This document shows, in pieces, positions 24,809 to 34,143 of a stretch of 64,000 bases of DNA (position 1 is the stretch's first letter; every line of letters begins with the position of its first letter). Below the pieces are notes generated by a model. It was given only the letters and a program-made list of their open reading frames with translations. It was not told where the DNA came from and did no database searches. The translations under genes and the position numbers were made by a program. The stretch comes from Adhaeribacter pallidiroseus (lineage in GTDB: Bacteria; Bacteroidota; Bacteroidia; Cytophagales; Hymenobacteraceae), in contig NZ_QASA01000001.1 in the NCBI RefSeq assembly GCF_003340495.1, positions 806,001-870,000 of the forward strand, written 5' to 3'.

Positions 24809-25392
24809 AGTTAAAGGTTAATCGATTAGGCAATCTAATGGCAATACTTTAAGCTAATTTCCGGAACAGGTTCTTATCCGGCGGGTACTTCTAATCTTAA
24901 GTTACGAAGCAACGGGTAAAATCCCGTTAAAAAATAAATCGTGAAAAAGGTACTGAATGCTGTTGGTAACTATTCTTCTTCGCCAATCTAAAATTAAGCT
25001 TTATTGGGTGGAAGAAGCAGGCTATTTTAAGTTTAAGCTTTAAAAAGAAGCTGGTTCTTTACTTGTCTCTTCAATTAAAAGAAAATTGACCTATAAATCA
25101 AGGTTGAATTTAGCGTAATTCAGAATTTCGGGGTAAAAAGCTTTGCTACTGCTTGCGCAAACGTTTGCGCAAATTCACAATATTTTGGGTCCTGATTATA
25201 AAATTAATTCTCCGCTGATTTTTTAAATTTTTGATCCGGAATAGATTGAAAATAAAGGTCAAAAATTTTGATTTAATCAGGAGGAAAAGCCTACATTGGT
25301 TTAGTAAAAGGTTACAATCCTTTTGCGCTGCTGGCCCCGGGAGTTGGAAATACGAATACTGCCGCTTTTTTCTTACCTCTAATTAGATTAAC
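24809..25392. other. 584-bp divergent spacer between susC and the flavin oxidoreductase
   Basis: The spacer must hold the promoters of both genes. The only strong signal is the palindrome at 25153-25172. The rest is AT-rich and featureless. Confidence 0.55.
25153..25172. promoter_or_regulatory. 20-bp perfect palindrome, likely LacI-family operator
   Basis: TTGCGCAAAC at 25153-25162 is followed directly by its reverse complement. The centre CAAACGTTTG with a central CG is typical of operators bound by LacI-family hinge helices. It lies 345 bp from the susC start and 221 bp from the divergent oxidoreductase start. A candidate regulator is encoded at 11975. An isolated half-site TTGCGCAA also occurs at 11883-11890, between that regulator and the kinase. 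Confidence 0.65.
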
Positions 25393-26865
25393 ATGAAACA
25401 GGTTAACCGCAGAAATTTTTTAAAATCGACGGTAGCAGCGGGTTTGGGATCGTCTATTTTAACGCCTGACCTTTTAGGCGGGAAACAGCCTTTGGAAAAT
25501 AACACTCCGGCACTAGCGCCCCCGGCTCAGACCGCTGCCCCCAAAAAAGTTATTGTGGCCGGGGCGGGTATTGCCGGGCTTTGCTGCGCCTACGAGCTCA
25601 TGAAGCGCGGCCACGAAGTTACGGTTCTGGAAGCCTCGCCCCGGCACGGGGGGCACGTGTTAACCGTGCGCGACGGACTATCGGATGGCTTATACGCCGA
25701 CTTTGGCGCCGAAAACATTACTCAGCCGGGTTACGAATTATTCTGGAACTATGCCAAGCAATTTAATATTCCGGTGCTGCCTTATCCCAAGCGCGAAAAA
25801 ATACTCCGGCGGATCAACGGCCAGTTTTACTCCGAAGAAATGCTGGCGGATCCGGTGGTACTTAAAAAATTTAATTTAAATGCCCGGGAAATAAAATTTC
25901 TAACGCAAAACGAATGGCCGGAACTGCCTTTATTGTACACCAAACCTTACCTGTCCAAATTTAAAGATGAATACCAGCCTTTTGGCGTCGGCTATGATCA
26001 TCTGGACAATACCCCGATCAGCGAAATTTACCGGAAAGAAGGTGCTTCTAAAGCCGGACTGGAATTTATGGGCGGCCAGGAAACCTCGGCTTTGTTCGAA
26101 TTATGGCGGCAAGCCATTTTGCAACTCCGGGGATTACCGTTGTTTCCAAAAAAAGTCTTTCGGCTGCAAAACGGGAATCAAAGCTTACCCAATGCTTTTG
26201 CCAAGCAACTAGGGGAACGGGTGAAGCTAAACTGTCCCATTTTAAAAATTAACCACCACGCGCAAGGAGTTACGGTTCGGTATCAGGAATTTAACCAGGA
26301 AAAAGAAATAAAAGCCGACTATTTAGCGAACTGCATTCCTTTGCCGGCTTTTAGTAAAATTCCGGTGGAGCCTGCTTTATTGCCCGAGAAACAATACGTA
26401 GTAGATCATATTGCCTACGATTCTTACGCGCGGTTCGTCTTTCAGGCCAGTTCTAAATTCTGGCAGAAAGATAATCTGAGCATCAACATGGAATTAAATC
26501 ATCCGAATATTGATGCCATTTGGCAAGTAGCCGAAGAAGTAGACACCCACCGGGTGGCCCTGATGGGGATGGGTCCCGGCGGCACCACGCCGCAACAAGC
26601 TTTAGCGGCCTTCCGGGAAGTTTATCCGGGCAAACAAGATACCATTGAACAGGTGTTGGTAAAGGATTGGCCCCGAGAACAATTTGCTTTTACTTGCGAA
26701 CGGCTGAATTTTCCGATGGGCTCGCTTAAAAAACTTTGGCCGCACGTATTAACCCCCAACGGCCGCATTCATTTTGCGGGAGCTTACGCCGACAATCTAA
26801 ATTGGGGCATGGAGGCAGCCACCCGATCCGCTAACCGCGTTGCCCAAGAAATAGATCAAGCTTAA
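25393..26865 (+). CDS. FAD-dependent amine oxidase-like protein, Tat-exported
   Basis: Flavoprotein of 490 aa in the flavin monoamine oxidase / phytoene dehydrogenase superfamily. The N-terminus QVNRRNFLKSTVAAG is a twin-arginine signal, so it is probably exported folded with FAD. The dinucleotide-binding motif VIVAGAGIAGLCCAYEL starts near residue 53 and is followed by VTVLEASPRHGGHV. The C-terminal GRIHFAGAYADNLNWGMEAA is the second FAD contact typical of amine oxidases. The substrate is unknown. It is monocistronic and divergent from susC. Confidence 0.88.
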   Translation: MKQVNRRNFLKSTVAAGLGSSILTPDLLGGKQPLENNTPALAPPAQTAAPKKVIVAGAGIAGLCCAYELMKRGHEVTVLEASPRHGGHVLTVRDGLSDGLYADFGAENITQPGYELFWNYAKQFNIPVLPYPKREKILRRINGQFYSEEMLADPVVLKKFNLNAREIKFLTQNEWPELPLLYTKPYLSKFKDEYQPFGVGYDHLDNTPISEIYRKEGASKAGLEFMGGQETSALFELWRQAILQLRGLPLFPKKVFRLQNGNQSLPNAFAKQLGERVKLNCPILKINHHAQGVTVRYQEFNQEKEIKADYLANCIPLPAFSKIPVEPALLPEKQYVVDHIAYDSYARFVFQASSKFWQKDNLSINMELNHPNIDAIWQVAEEVDTHRVALMGMGPGGTTPQQALAAFREVYPGKQDTIEQVLVKDWPREQFAFTCERLNFPMGSLKKLWPHVLTPNGRIHFAGAYADNLNWGMEAATRSANRVAQEIDQA

Positions 26866-27439
26866 ATGTTTTCACCGAATTTGACGATACCATAGGAGTA
26901 CCTTTACTTTTCCTGAGGCCCAAGTTTTTTAACATGAAACTCCAACTTTTTTAAAAAACCAGCGCCAAGATAGCTAATTAGGACGTGAAGCAATCGAATA
27001 AAGTGGCCTTTAAAAATGGGAAAGGAAGCCCTTAATCTTCTTTAAACAGCTTCATGCTCCTGGTAGCATTTGCCAATTTATTCGCCGCGGCTGGCGTATG
27101 GCCGTTATAAAAGCGTTGTTTTATAGAAAAATTTAAAAATAATGCTGCCTTTAAAAAAATCCACACCTTTTTTTAAATTTTCTGTATCCTGCGGGCAGGT
27201 CTAAGCAGTGGTGACTACCGCCTAAGGATGCAGCTTAACGAAATGCGATTAGTTTTGTAATTTTAAAAATTTTCAAAATACTATTTTAAAAATGCTTGAT
27301 TTTTATAGTAGCTTAAACAGGATTATACCGGCAAAAAGAAAAACGCACAGTTCCCAAAATAACTTTTCAGGAACTACCACCTATATGATTATTACCAGAT
27401 TTTTTTCTTTAATTTAAAATATAAATGAAAGGCTGGCCT
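26866..27439. other. 574-bp spacer, nothing recognised
   Basis: AT-rich spacer with several TTTAAAAA tracts. No gene, strong hairpin or RNA is evident. Confidence 0.5.
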
Positions 27440-27688
27440 TTAACTAACACCTTTACTGTTTAAGTACTGTAAGGCTTCGTTTTCCGATATTAGCACAAAA
27501 GTATCTAATACTTTATCGGACGTACCCGTGTTGTAGCCTTTAATGTAATAACACTGGTTGGCTTTGTATACCGCAAAATTATGGGCACCGTAAGGGGCAC
27601 TCAGGTTACGGGCAAACGGAAATGCCCGAGATAAATCGAATCTTTTGCCGCAATTAGTTTGAATGATGTTGTTGAATTGGTGTTCCAT
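27440..27688 (-). CDS. Small protein of a two-member paralogous family (82 aa)
   Basis: Function unknown. It shares its plan with the 98-aa protein at 47610-47906: an N-terminal block (FNNIIQTNCGKRFDLS here; LNLITTTCGRHYVID there) and a C-terminal block (VLISENEALQYLN here; QVISEEEALSYLD there), with aromatic beta-like residues between. The single Cys in a T-x-C-G context is conserved. It has no signal peptide. Both genes are single, on the reverse strand, in long AT-rich spacers. Confidence 0.65.
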   Translation of the reverse strand: MEHQFNNIIQTNCGKRFDLSRAFPFARNLSAPYGAHNFAVYKANQCYYIKGYNTGTSDKVLDTFVLISENEALQYLNSKGVS

Positions 27689-27923
27689 GGCACGAAAATA
27701 ATTTAAACGGGTTAATTGAAAGTTAAATTAAGATTAAGTTGTGTTAAGATACTATTATTTTTTTGGATAAAAAAAATATTCAAACATTAATATAGTTTTT
27801 AAATCGATTATTCCATTATTTTTAAAATATTTCAATGGATCTAGCTTTAGTAATAAGTTTAGTTCGGGATACTTTTTTTTTAGCTTAAATTGGAGGCTCA
27901 TTAAAATAACTGAAACAGAAACG

Positions 27924-28772
27924 GTGACCAAAAAAAAATCTTCGGTTAAACGATCTACCACCAGGCAACTCCCATCTGGTAGAAAATCTTTCTTCTTTAT
28001 TTTGGGGATAGGAGTACTTTGTGTCTGTGGCGTTTACCTGGTGCATCAGTATCCGCCGAGTTTTCTGGTTAAATGGCGCGGCAAAAAAACAATAGACCAA
28101 ATAAGCAAAGAAGAAAAAGGTTACTACTATGGTTTACCCGGGGAACCGGTAAGTTGGCCAACGGGAGAGGTGGTGCGGGGTATTGACGTATCTAGGTACC
28201 AAGCTCATGTAAAATGGCCCGCAGTAAAAAAACAAAAGATTGCTTTTGTTTTCGTGAAAGCTACCGAAGGTTTTTTGGGCCGCGACCGCTTATTTCAAAA
28301 GCATTGGCGCAGAACCGGACAAGCAGGATTAATGCGGGGAGCCTACCACTTTTACCGCCCTAATCAACCGGCCTGGTTGCAAGCCATTAACTTTTTAACG
28401 CAGGTAGAGATTGGTACCGGTGATTTACCCCCCGTTTTAGATGTAGAACAGGCCGGCCATGCTACCGAAGAAGAATTACGCGACCGCGTGCGTACCTGGC
28501 TCCGATGGGTAGAATGGCAATACGGCGTAAAACCGATTATTTATACTAATTATAGTTTCTATAAATATTATTTTGAAGGCTTTTTTGAAGAATATCCTTT
28601 CTGGATTGCGCATTATCAGGTGAATAAATTAAAACTCACGGATTACAGCCGCAAACAAGTAAAGTTCTGGCAACACACCGACCGCGGCGCCGTGCCCGGC
28701 ATTGAAGGCCGGGTTGATTGCAATGTGTTCTACGGCAGTAAAGCAGCTTTAAAGCAACTATGCGTGAATTAA
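27924..28772 (+). CDS. GH25 lysozyme, membrane-anchored
   Basis: Muramidase of 282 aa. It starts at GTG 27924, because no in-frame ATG precedes the basic region. Residues 1-23 are basic and 24-42 form a signal-anchor (FFFILGIGVLCVCGVYLV). The GH25 domain covers about 84-278: VRGIDVSRYQ, with the catalytic-site Asp; FVFVKATEG; GAYHFYRP; PPVLDVEQ, with the catalytic Asp-Glu pair; PIIYTNYSFY; FWIAHYQ; and the terminal KFWQHTDRG...VDCNVFYG. It cleaves the MurNAc-GlcNAc bond of peptidoglycan and probably acts in cell-wall remodelling. Confidence 0.93.
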   Translation: MTKKKSSVKRSTTRQLPSGRKSFFFILGIGVLCVCGVYLVHQYPPSFLVKWRGKKTIDQISKEEKGYYYGLPGEPVSWPTGEVVRGIDVSRYQAHVKWPAVKKQKIAFVFVKATEGFLGRDRLFQKHWRRTGQAGLMRGAYHFYRPNQPAWLQAINFLTQVEIGTGDLPPVLDVEQAGHATEEELRDRVRTWLRWVEWQYGVKPIIYTNYSFYKYYFEGFFEEYPFWIAHYQVNKLKLTDYSRKQVKFWQHTDRGAVPGIEGRVDCNVFYGSKAALKQLCVN

Positions 28773-29442
28773 AATACTTTCTTTAATTCTCTGTTTTTTA
28801 AATATTTAATGTTTAAACCTATAAAAAATTAAAAAACGCTTGGTTAATAAAACCTTTCGGTTCGTTTTAACGATGTTGCTATTGCATGTTAGTAATATTC
28901 ATTAGTAAATAGTAATTGATATAAAAAGAGTATAGCGTTCATTACCGTTGATCGTTAGAGCCTTTTCAAGCCTCCATGCACTGGCGCTGTCTAGTTGGCA
29001 CGTGCTGAGATTGCTCCTGAGCCAAACTGATGTCAGTTGCTAGTAGCTACCTAGATTACCTTCTTCAGAGTAATAATAACCTAATACGAAACCAACTTTC
29101 ATTAGAATTTACTCAAAAGAAAACAAGACTAGGAAGTTTAATTTTGCCGCTTCTAGTATTGGGGCATATAGTAAATGTAATTTCTAAATTTTCCCGTAAA
29201 ATCTATCTATTGGAGTCAGAAAAGCCGAAGCTAAGAATAAACATCATCAGTTTGGCTGTGAAGGGCCTTCTAAGGTTCCGGTACTGCGCAGCAGTATTCT
29301 GCAGCGGAGTGAGGAAAGGAAGCTTAGACTAGCCCGAAAGAGCCAAACGGGCCCCGCCGGGCAGGAGGCAAACTTGAAGTTAACATGCTAGGTAGCACCT
29401 GAGCCTGGAGACTGGAACAAGCTCCACAGAACTATACTGGCT
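28773..29442. other. 670-bp spacer occupied by dispersed element copy 2
   Basis: Between the GH25 gene and the end of kynU. The part 28957-29425 is the dispersed element; 28773-28956 is AT-rich with nothing recognised. Confidence 0.6.
28957..29425. repeat. Dispersed structured non-coding element, copy 2
   Basis: This 469-nt stretch aligns along its length with 13081-13683, without the roughly 140-nt insertion of that copy. Landmarks: AGAGCCTTTTCAAG at 28957; AGCCAAACTGATG at 29020-29032; TAGCTACC; GCCGAAGCTAA; CATCAGTTTGGCT at 29246-29258; GGGCCTTCTAAG; AAGCTTAGAC; AGAGCCAAACGGG; GCAGGAGGCAA; and GGAGAC...GCTCC at 29407-29425. The distance between the inner paired blocks is nearly equal in the two copies (213 and 205 nt). 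It ends 17 bp from the kynU stop, much as copy 1 abuts another gene end. Confidence 0.75.
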
Positions 29443-30774
29443 TTAACTACTCTGATCGCTTGTGTTAGCTGGCGCAACCAATCCCTTGGTAGAAGCCTGT
29501 TCTAATTCTGTCCAGCTTTTACGCAAGATTTCGGCAAAGCAAAATACATCTTCAAAGGAATTATACAAAGGCACCGGCGCCACCCGGATAACGTTGGGCT
29601 CGCGCCAATCCAAAATAACGCCGGCCGCGGTTAGTTTTTCGAATAAAGCGCGTCCGTTTTGGTGTACCAGCAAAGATAGCTGGCAACCTCGAGCGGTGGG
29701 TTCGGCAGGCGTAATAATTTGCAATTGGGTGGCGGATAATCCCATTTCCTGAATTAAAAATTCTAAATAGCCGGTTAATTGTTCGCTTTTGGCTCGTAAG
29801 GCGGGCATGCCGGCTTCGTCAAAAATATCCAGCGCCGCTTTATGCGCGGCCATGGTTAAAATAGCGCCGTTACTAAGCTGCCAACCCGCCGCGCCCGCCA
29901 TGGGTTTAAAGCCTTTTTTCATCTGAAAACGTTCTTCTGGGTTATGGCCCCACCAGCCGGCAAAACGGGGAAGGTCGGGATTATGGGCGTGTTTTTCGTG
30001 CACAAAAGCGGCTCCCACGCCACCCGGTCCGGAATTTAAATATTTATACGTACACCAAACGGCAAAATCAACTTCCCACTCGTGCAAGCTAAGCAAAACA
30101 TTACCCGCAGCGTGCGCTAAGTCAAAACCCACCAAGGCACCGGCAGCATGTCCGGCTTTCGTGATGGCGGCTAAGTCAAATACCTGGCCGGTATAATAAT
30201 TCAGGCCACCCATTAAAATCAGCGCTACCGAATGGGCATTTTCTGCAATGGCGGCTTCGATATCTGCGGTGCGCAAATTACATTCGCCGGGTCGGGGTTT
30301 TAGCTCCAAAATAGCCTCTTCCGGATGAAAGCCGTGAAATTTTACCTGCGTTTCCAGGGCGTATTGGTCCGAAGGAAAAGCGCCAGCTTCGGTAATAATA
30401 CGGTAGCGCTCCGGAGTTGGCTGGTAAAAAGAAACCAGCAACAGATGTAAATTAGTGGTTAGATTATTCATCACGATTACTTCTGCGGGCTGAGCGCCCA
30501 CTATCCGCGCCTCTTTTTCCGAAAATAACTCGTGGTACCGAAACCAAGGATTTTTCCCCTGAAAATGACCTTCGACCCCTAAATTTTGCCAATCCAGTAA
30601 TTCTTGTTCCAGGGCTGCCCGTACCGATTTCGGCTGTAACCCCAACGAATTGCCGCATAAATAAATGGCGTCTTTCCCGTTTACCTGCGGAATGTAAAAC
30701 CGTTCCCGAAACGTTTGTAATGAATCGTTATGATCTTGGGAGCGGGCAAATTGCAAAGAATTTTCGTAAGTCAT
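29443..30774 (-). CDS. kynU: Kynureninase
   Basis: PLP enzyme of 443 aa that cleaves kynurenine or 3-hydroxykynurenine to (3-hydroxy)anthranilate and alanine. Family blocks: IYLCGNSLGLQPKSV; VEGHFQGKNPWFRYHEL; VMNNLTTNLHLLLVSFY; GFDLAHAAGN with PLP-ring Asp218; VWCTYKYLNSGPGGVGA with Schiff-base Lys244; FAGWWGHNPEERFQM; and VIRVAPVPLYNSFEDV. The length is normal. kmo, the enzyme of the preceding step, lies 2 kb away on the other strand, so the pair forms the core of aerobic tryptophan catabolism or de novo NAD synthesis from tryptophan. The remaining pathway genes are not in the window. Confidence 0.97.
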   Translation of the reverse strand: MTYENSLQFARSQDHNDSLQTFRERFYIPQVNGKDAIYLCGNSLGLQPKSVRAALEQELLDWQNLGVEGHFQGKNPWFRYHELFSEKEARIVGAQPAEVIVMNNLTTNLHLLLVSFYQPTPERYRIITEAGAFPSDQYALETQVKFHGFHPEEAILELKPRPGECNLRTADIEAAIAENAHSVALILMGGLNYYTGQVFDLAAITKAGHAAGALVGFDLAHAAGNVLLSLHEWEVDFAVWCTYKYLNSGPGGVGAAFVHEKHAHNPDLPRFAGWWGHNPEERFQMKKGFKPMAGAAGWQLSNGAILTMAAHKAALDIFDEAGMPALRAKSEQLTGYLEFLIQEMGLSATQLQIITPAEPTARGCQLSLLVHQNGRALFEKLTAAGVILDWREPNVIRVAPVPLYNSFEDVFCFAEILRKSWTELEQASTKGLVAPANTSDQSS

Positions 30775-31337
30775 AAGCTGGCCAGTGATAAAGCTGGTTC
30801 CCGTAGAAACGGAAATAAACCCTCAATAGATTTACTGTTTTTGGCGAATGATTGGTTGGCACGTTGTAATTGGGTGCTGCATACCAGAATTACTAAAATT
30901 AAGTTTATTGTAGAATTAGTTTGGTTAAAGGTAATTGTCCAGAAGAATAAACGCAGGAAAGCCTATACAAACAAGTTTTTCTATTTTTAAACAATTACCA
31001 GCAGTTGTAGTTAAAGCTTTAATTATAGCAAACCATAAACAGCAATATAGTACTTCACCAACGGAAGAAGTTTAGAAAGTTAATTTTAAAAAAATTGGTT
31101 TTACATTGCTTGTAATTCTGTTAAATTGTACTGTTTAATTTATTATGGCTATTTAAAAGCATTTATAGGTTTTTTAATTGTAATTTTTAAATAATTTAAA
31201 ACCCATTGCCTCATTGATAAGTTAAGCGCTATTAATAACCTTTTCTGCCAGAGTGGTAGTATACGCGATTTTATACTATCCGCAGATACTTTCGTTATCT
31301 AACAAAATGTTGTTAAACCACCTTATCTATAACACGA
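30775..31337. other. 563-bp divergent spacer between kynU and the GH1-like gene
   Basis: Holds the promoters of both genes. Two small symmetric sites lie near the GH1-like start: TAGTATA at 31257-31263 paired with TATACTA at 31272-31278, and TAACAA at 31300-31305 with TTGTTA at 31310-31315. The second is 22 bp before the ATG and could be an operator. Nothing else was recognised. Confidence 0.4.
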
Positions 31338-32540
31338 ATGAATCAATTCATGTTTGCTACCGGCATAGAAAATAGCTATCCGAATATTATTTTACCAGAT
31401 GGGAAGGTAAAGCGAGTAGATGAAATGGAGAAAGCTTTTCATTACGATTTTTGGGAAGAAGATTTCCGGTTGGTAAAAGAAACCGGCATTGATTACCTGC
31501 GTTACGGCCCGCCTTTGTTCTCGACGCACGTGGGCCCGGGCCAGTACCATTGGGATTTTACCGACACTACCTTCCGGAAAATGGAGGAAATGAAAATTAC
31601 CCCATTAGTAGATTTATGCCACTTTGGGGTACCCGATTGGTTAGGTAATTTCCAGAATACCGACTTTCCGCATTATTTTGCCGAATATGCCCGGGCTTTT
31701 GCCGAACGATTTCCGCATTTACAATTTTATACGCCCATTAACGAAATCTTTATTGCCGCCACTTTTTCGGGCCAGTATGGCTGGTGGAACGAATGTTTAA
31801 GCAGCGACAAAGCCTTTGTAACGGCCCTGAAGAATTTGTGTAAAGCCAACGTAATGGCGATGCACCAAATTTTAAAAGTGCGGCCCGATGCGGTATTTAT
31901 TCAAAGTGAATCGTCGGAATATTTTCACGCCGAAGACCCGAGTTGCACCAAACTGGCTAGTTTTTTAAATCAGAAACGGTTTTTATCGTTGGATTTAACT
32001 TACGGCTATCCCATTCGGGCCATGATGTACGAATATCTGCTGGACAATGGCATGACCCGCGAAGAATACCATTGGTTTTTGCAGAATCAGGTAAAAGCCC
32101 ACTGCATTATGGGCAACGATTATTATTTCACTAACGAGCACATGGTGCACGCCAACGGCAGCACCAGCGCTTCCGGCGAAATTTTTGGGTATTACGTGAT
32201 TACCACGCAGTATTACAACCGCTACCGCTTACCGGTAATGCACACCGAAACCAACATGATTGAGCCGAACTCGGTAAACTGGCTCCGGAAAGAATGGGCC
32301 AATGCCAAACGTTTGCGCCGCGACGGTATTCCGTTAATGGGCTTTACCTGGTACAGCCTTATTGATCAGGTGGACTGGGATTCGGCGCTACGGGCCGATG
32401 TCGGGCGCGTAAATGCCTTAGGCTTATACGACATGAACCGCCAAATCCGGCCGGTGGGAGAAGCCTACAAAGAACTTATAAAGCAATGGAAAGGCGTAAT
32501 GGAAGAAGAAAAATTCGGGCTGCACTTTAATTACTACTAG
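31338..32540 (+). CDS. GH1-like clan GH-A glycoside hydrolase
   Basis: Cytoplasmic TIM-barrel protein of 400 aa, without a signal peptide. It resembles family 1 beta-glycosidases: WEEDFRLVKETGIDYLRYGPP near the N-terminus, ITPLVDLCHFGVPDWL, FYTPINEIFIAATFSGQYGWW with the putative acid/base Glu136, and PVMHTETNM with the putative nucleophile Glu304, then GIPLMGFTWYSLIDQVDW. Classical GH1 enzymes have N-E-P and T-E-N-G at these sites; here they read N-E-I and T-E-T-N, so this is a divergent subgroup and activity is unproved. It lies between kynU and kmo but has no metabolic link to them that I can see. Confidence 0.78.
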   Translation: MNQFMFATGIENSYPNIILPDGKVKRVDEMEKAFHYDFWEEDFRLVKETGIDYLRYGPPLFSTHVGPGQYHWDFTDTTFRKMEEMKITPLVDLCHFGVPDWLGNFQNTDFPHYFAEYARAFAERFPHLQFYTPINEIFIAATFSGQYGWWNECLSSDKAFVTALKNLCKANVMAMHQILKVRPDAVFIQSESSEYFHAEDPSCTKLASFLNQKRFLSLDLTYGYPIRAMMYEYLLDNGMTREEYHWFLQNQVKAHCIMGNDYYFTNEHMVHANGSTSASGEIFGYYVITTQYYNRYRLPVMHTETNMIEPNSVNWLRKEWANAKRLRRDGIPLMGFTWYSLIDQVDWDSALRADVGRVNALGLYDMNRQIRPVGEAYKELIKQWKGVMEEEKFGLHFNYY

Positions 32541-32793
32541 TATTTAGTCCAGAGTCGATAGACGATGGTCCACGGTTATAAGACACTGTATTTCGGTGGT
32601 TTTGGTTTTACGTTCTAGGCTTTCTGTTTAAATGGAGGTATTCAGGTTTAAAGTTTCAGATGGAAACAAGCGGCTGGTAGTGGATACTTATAACTTAAAA
32701 CTTACAACTAACTTAAAACTTACAACCAAACTACTTACCGGAAGTTTGCTACCTTTACAATCCTCGGAATTTTAAAATTCCGATCGAAAGCGT

Positions 32794-34143
32794 ATGACAA
32801 CAGCCAATAATCAAGTAACTGTCATGGGAGCCGGCCTAGTCGGCTCCCTTTTGTCATTGTATCTGGCTAAGAATAACTATCAGGTGGCGGTATATGAGCG
32901 GCGCAACGACCTGCGGCAAAACTACGTGGAATACGGCCGTTCTATTAACCTGGCGCTCAGCGACCGCGGTTGGAAAGCTTTGGAAGGCGTAGGTATTGCG
33001 GAAGAGATTCGGAAAGTGGCTATTCCCATGTATGGCCGCATGATGCACGATGTACAGGGGCAGTTATCGTACCAGCCCTACGGTAAAGAAAACCAGGCTA
33101 TTTACTCGGTATCGCGGGGCGGCTTAAACGTGGCGCTCATGAACCTGGTAGATCAGAACCCGAACATCGACCTGCATTTCAACCAGCAATGCCTGCACGT
33201 AGATTTGGTAGCCAACGAACTAGAAATGCTAAACACGGTTACCCAGGAAAAGCTGAAGATTCCGGCGAACCGGTTGTTCGGAACCGATGGGGCTTATTCT
33301 ATGGTGCGTTATGCTTTGCAGAAAACGGAACGATACGAATTCTCGCAAACCTACCTGGAATACGGTTACAAAGAATTGCGCATTGCCCCGGGCGAAAACA
33401 ACCAGTGGATGCTGGAGAAAAATGCTTTACACATCTGGCCCCGCGGCTCCTACATGATGATTGCCTTGCCCAACCTGGATGGCTCTTTTACTTGTACTTT
33501 ATTTTTTCCTTACGAAGGCGACGTATCGTTTAACAGCCTGCAAACGGAAGCAGACATACTCGATTTTTTTAAAAAAATATTCCCCGATGCCTTGCCACTC
33601 ATGCCGGATTTAGTGAGTGATTTTTTTGAAAATCCTACGGGTTCGCTGGTTACCATAAAATGCTTTCCATGGTCGCTGGAAGATAAAGTAGTATTGCTGG
33701 GCGATGCGGCGCACGCCATTGTGCCTTTTTACGGCCAGGGCATGAACGCTGGCTTCGAAGATTGCACCGAATTAAACCAATTATTAGAGCAACATTCCGG
33801 CGACTGGCAAACTATTTTTAAAAAATTTCAGGAACTCCGCAAACCCAACACCGATGCCATGGCCGAACTAGCCGTGCAGAACTTTATTGAAATGCGCGAT
33901 TTAGTAGCCGATCCGCGGTTTTTGTTGCGCAAGAAAATAGAATCTAAGATAAATGCCCAGTTTCCGGAAAAATGGCTGCCGCTTTACACCATGGTTACCT
34001 ATACGCATTTACCTTATTCCCAAGCCTTGGAAACCGGCAAGCACCAGGATAAAATCATGAAAAAACTCATGAAACATATTACCCACGAAAGCGACTACGA
34101 TAAACCAGAAGTGCAGCAATTGGTGCAGAAATTAATGCGGTAA
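32794..34143 (+). CDS. kmo: Kynurenine 3-monooxygenase
   Basis: FAD-dependent aromatic hydroxylase of 449 aa, producing 3-hydroxykynurenine with NADPH and oxygen. The Rossmann motif VTVMGAGLVGSLLSLYLAK begins at residue 8; YGRSINLALSDRGWKAL and RGGLNVALMN are KMO-specific; GDAAHAIVPFYGQGMNAGFE is the second FAD motif. The C-terminal helices of bacterial KMO (YTMVTYTHLPYSQAL) are present. The length is normal. It pairs functionally with kynU. Confidence 0.97.
   Translation: MTTANNQVTVMGAGLVGSLLSLYLAKNNYQVAVYERRNDLRQNYVEYGRSINLALSDRGWKALEGVGIAEEIRKVAIPMYGRMMHDVQGQLSYQPYGKENQAIYSVSRGGLNVALMNLVDQNPNIDLHFNQQCLHVDLVANELEMLNTVTQEKLKIPANRLFGTDGAYSMVRYALQKTERYEFSQTYLEYGYKELRIAPGENNQWMLEKNALHIWPRGSYMMIALPNLDGSFTCTLFFPYEGDVSFNSLQTEADILDFFKKIFPDALPLMPDLVSDFFENPTGSLVTIKCFPWSLEDKVVLLGDAAHAIVPFYGQGMNAGFEDCTELNQLLEQHSGDWQTIFKKFQELRKPNTDAMAELAVQNFIEMRDLVADPRFLLRKKIESKINAQFPEKWLPLYTMVTYTHLPYSQALETGKHQDKIMKKLMKHITHESDYDKPEVQQLVQKLMR

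Noticed and set aside
16497-24821. Many open frames of 60-130 codons opposite the FG-GAP, susD and susC genes
   Set aside because: They are shadows of long real genes on the other strand, caused by codon bias, with no family features of their own.
27755-27961. 68-codon reverse frame before the GH25 gene
   Set aside because: It covers the start of the GH25 gene and has an AT-driven composition without recognised features.
29030-29332. 100-codon frame inside dispersed element copy 2
   Set aside because: The frame is not conserved in copy 1, which has stops in the corresponding region; the conserved blocks are palindromic rather than coding.
28957-29425. Group II intron as an explanation of the dispersed element
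   Set aside because: There is no GUGYG start, no recognisable domain V hairpin and no reverse transcriptase; the landmarks do not fit.
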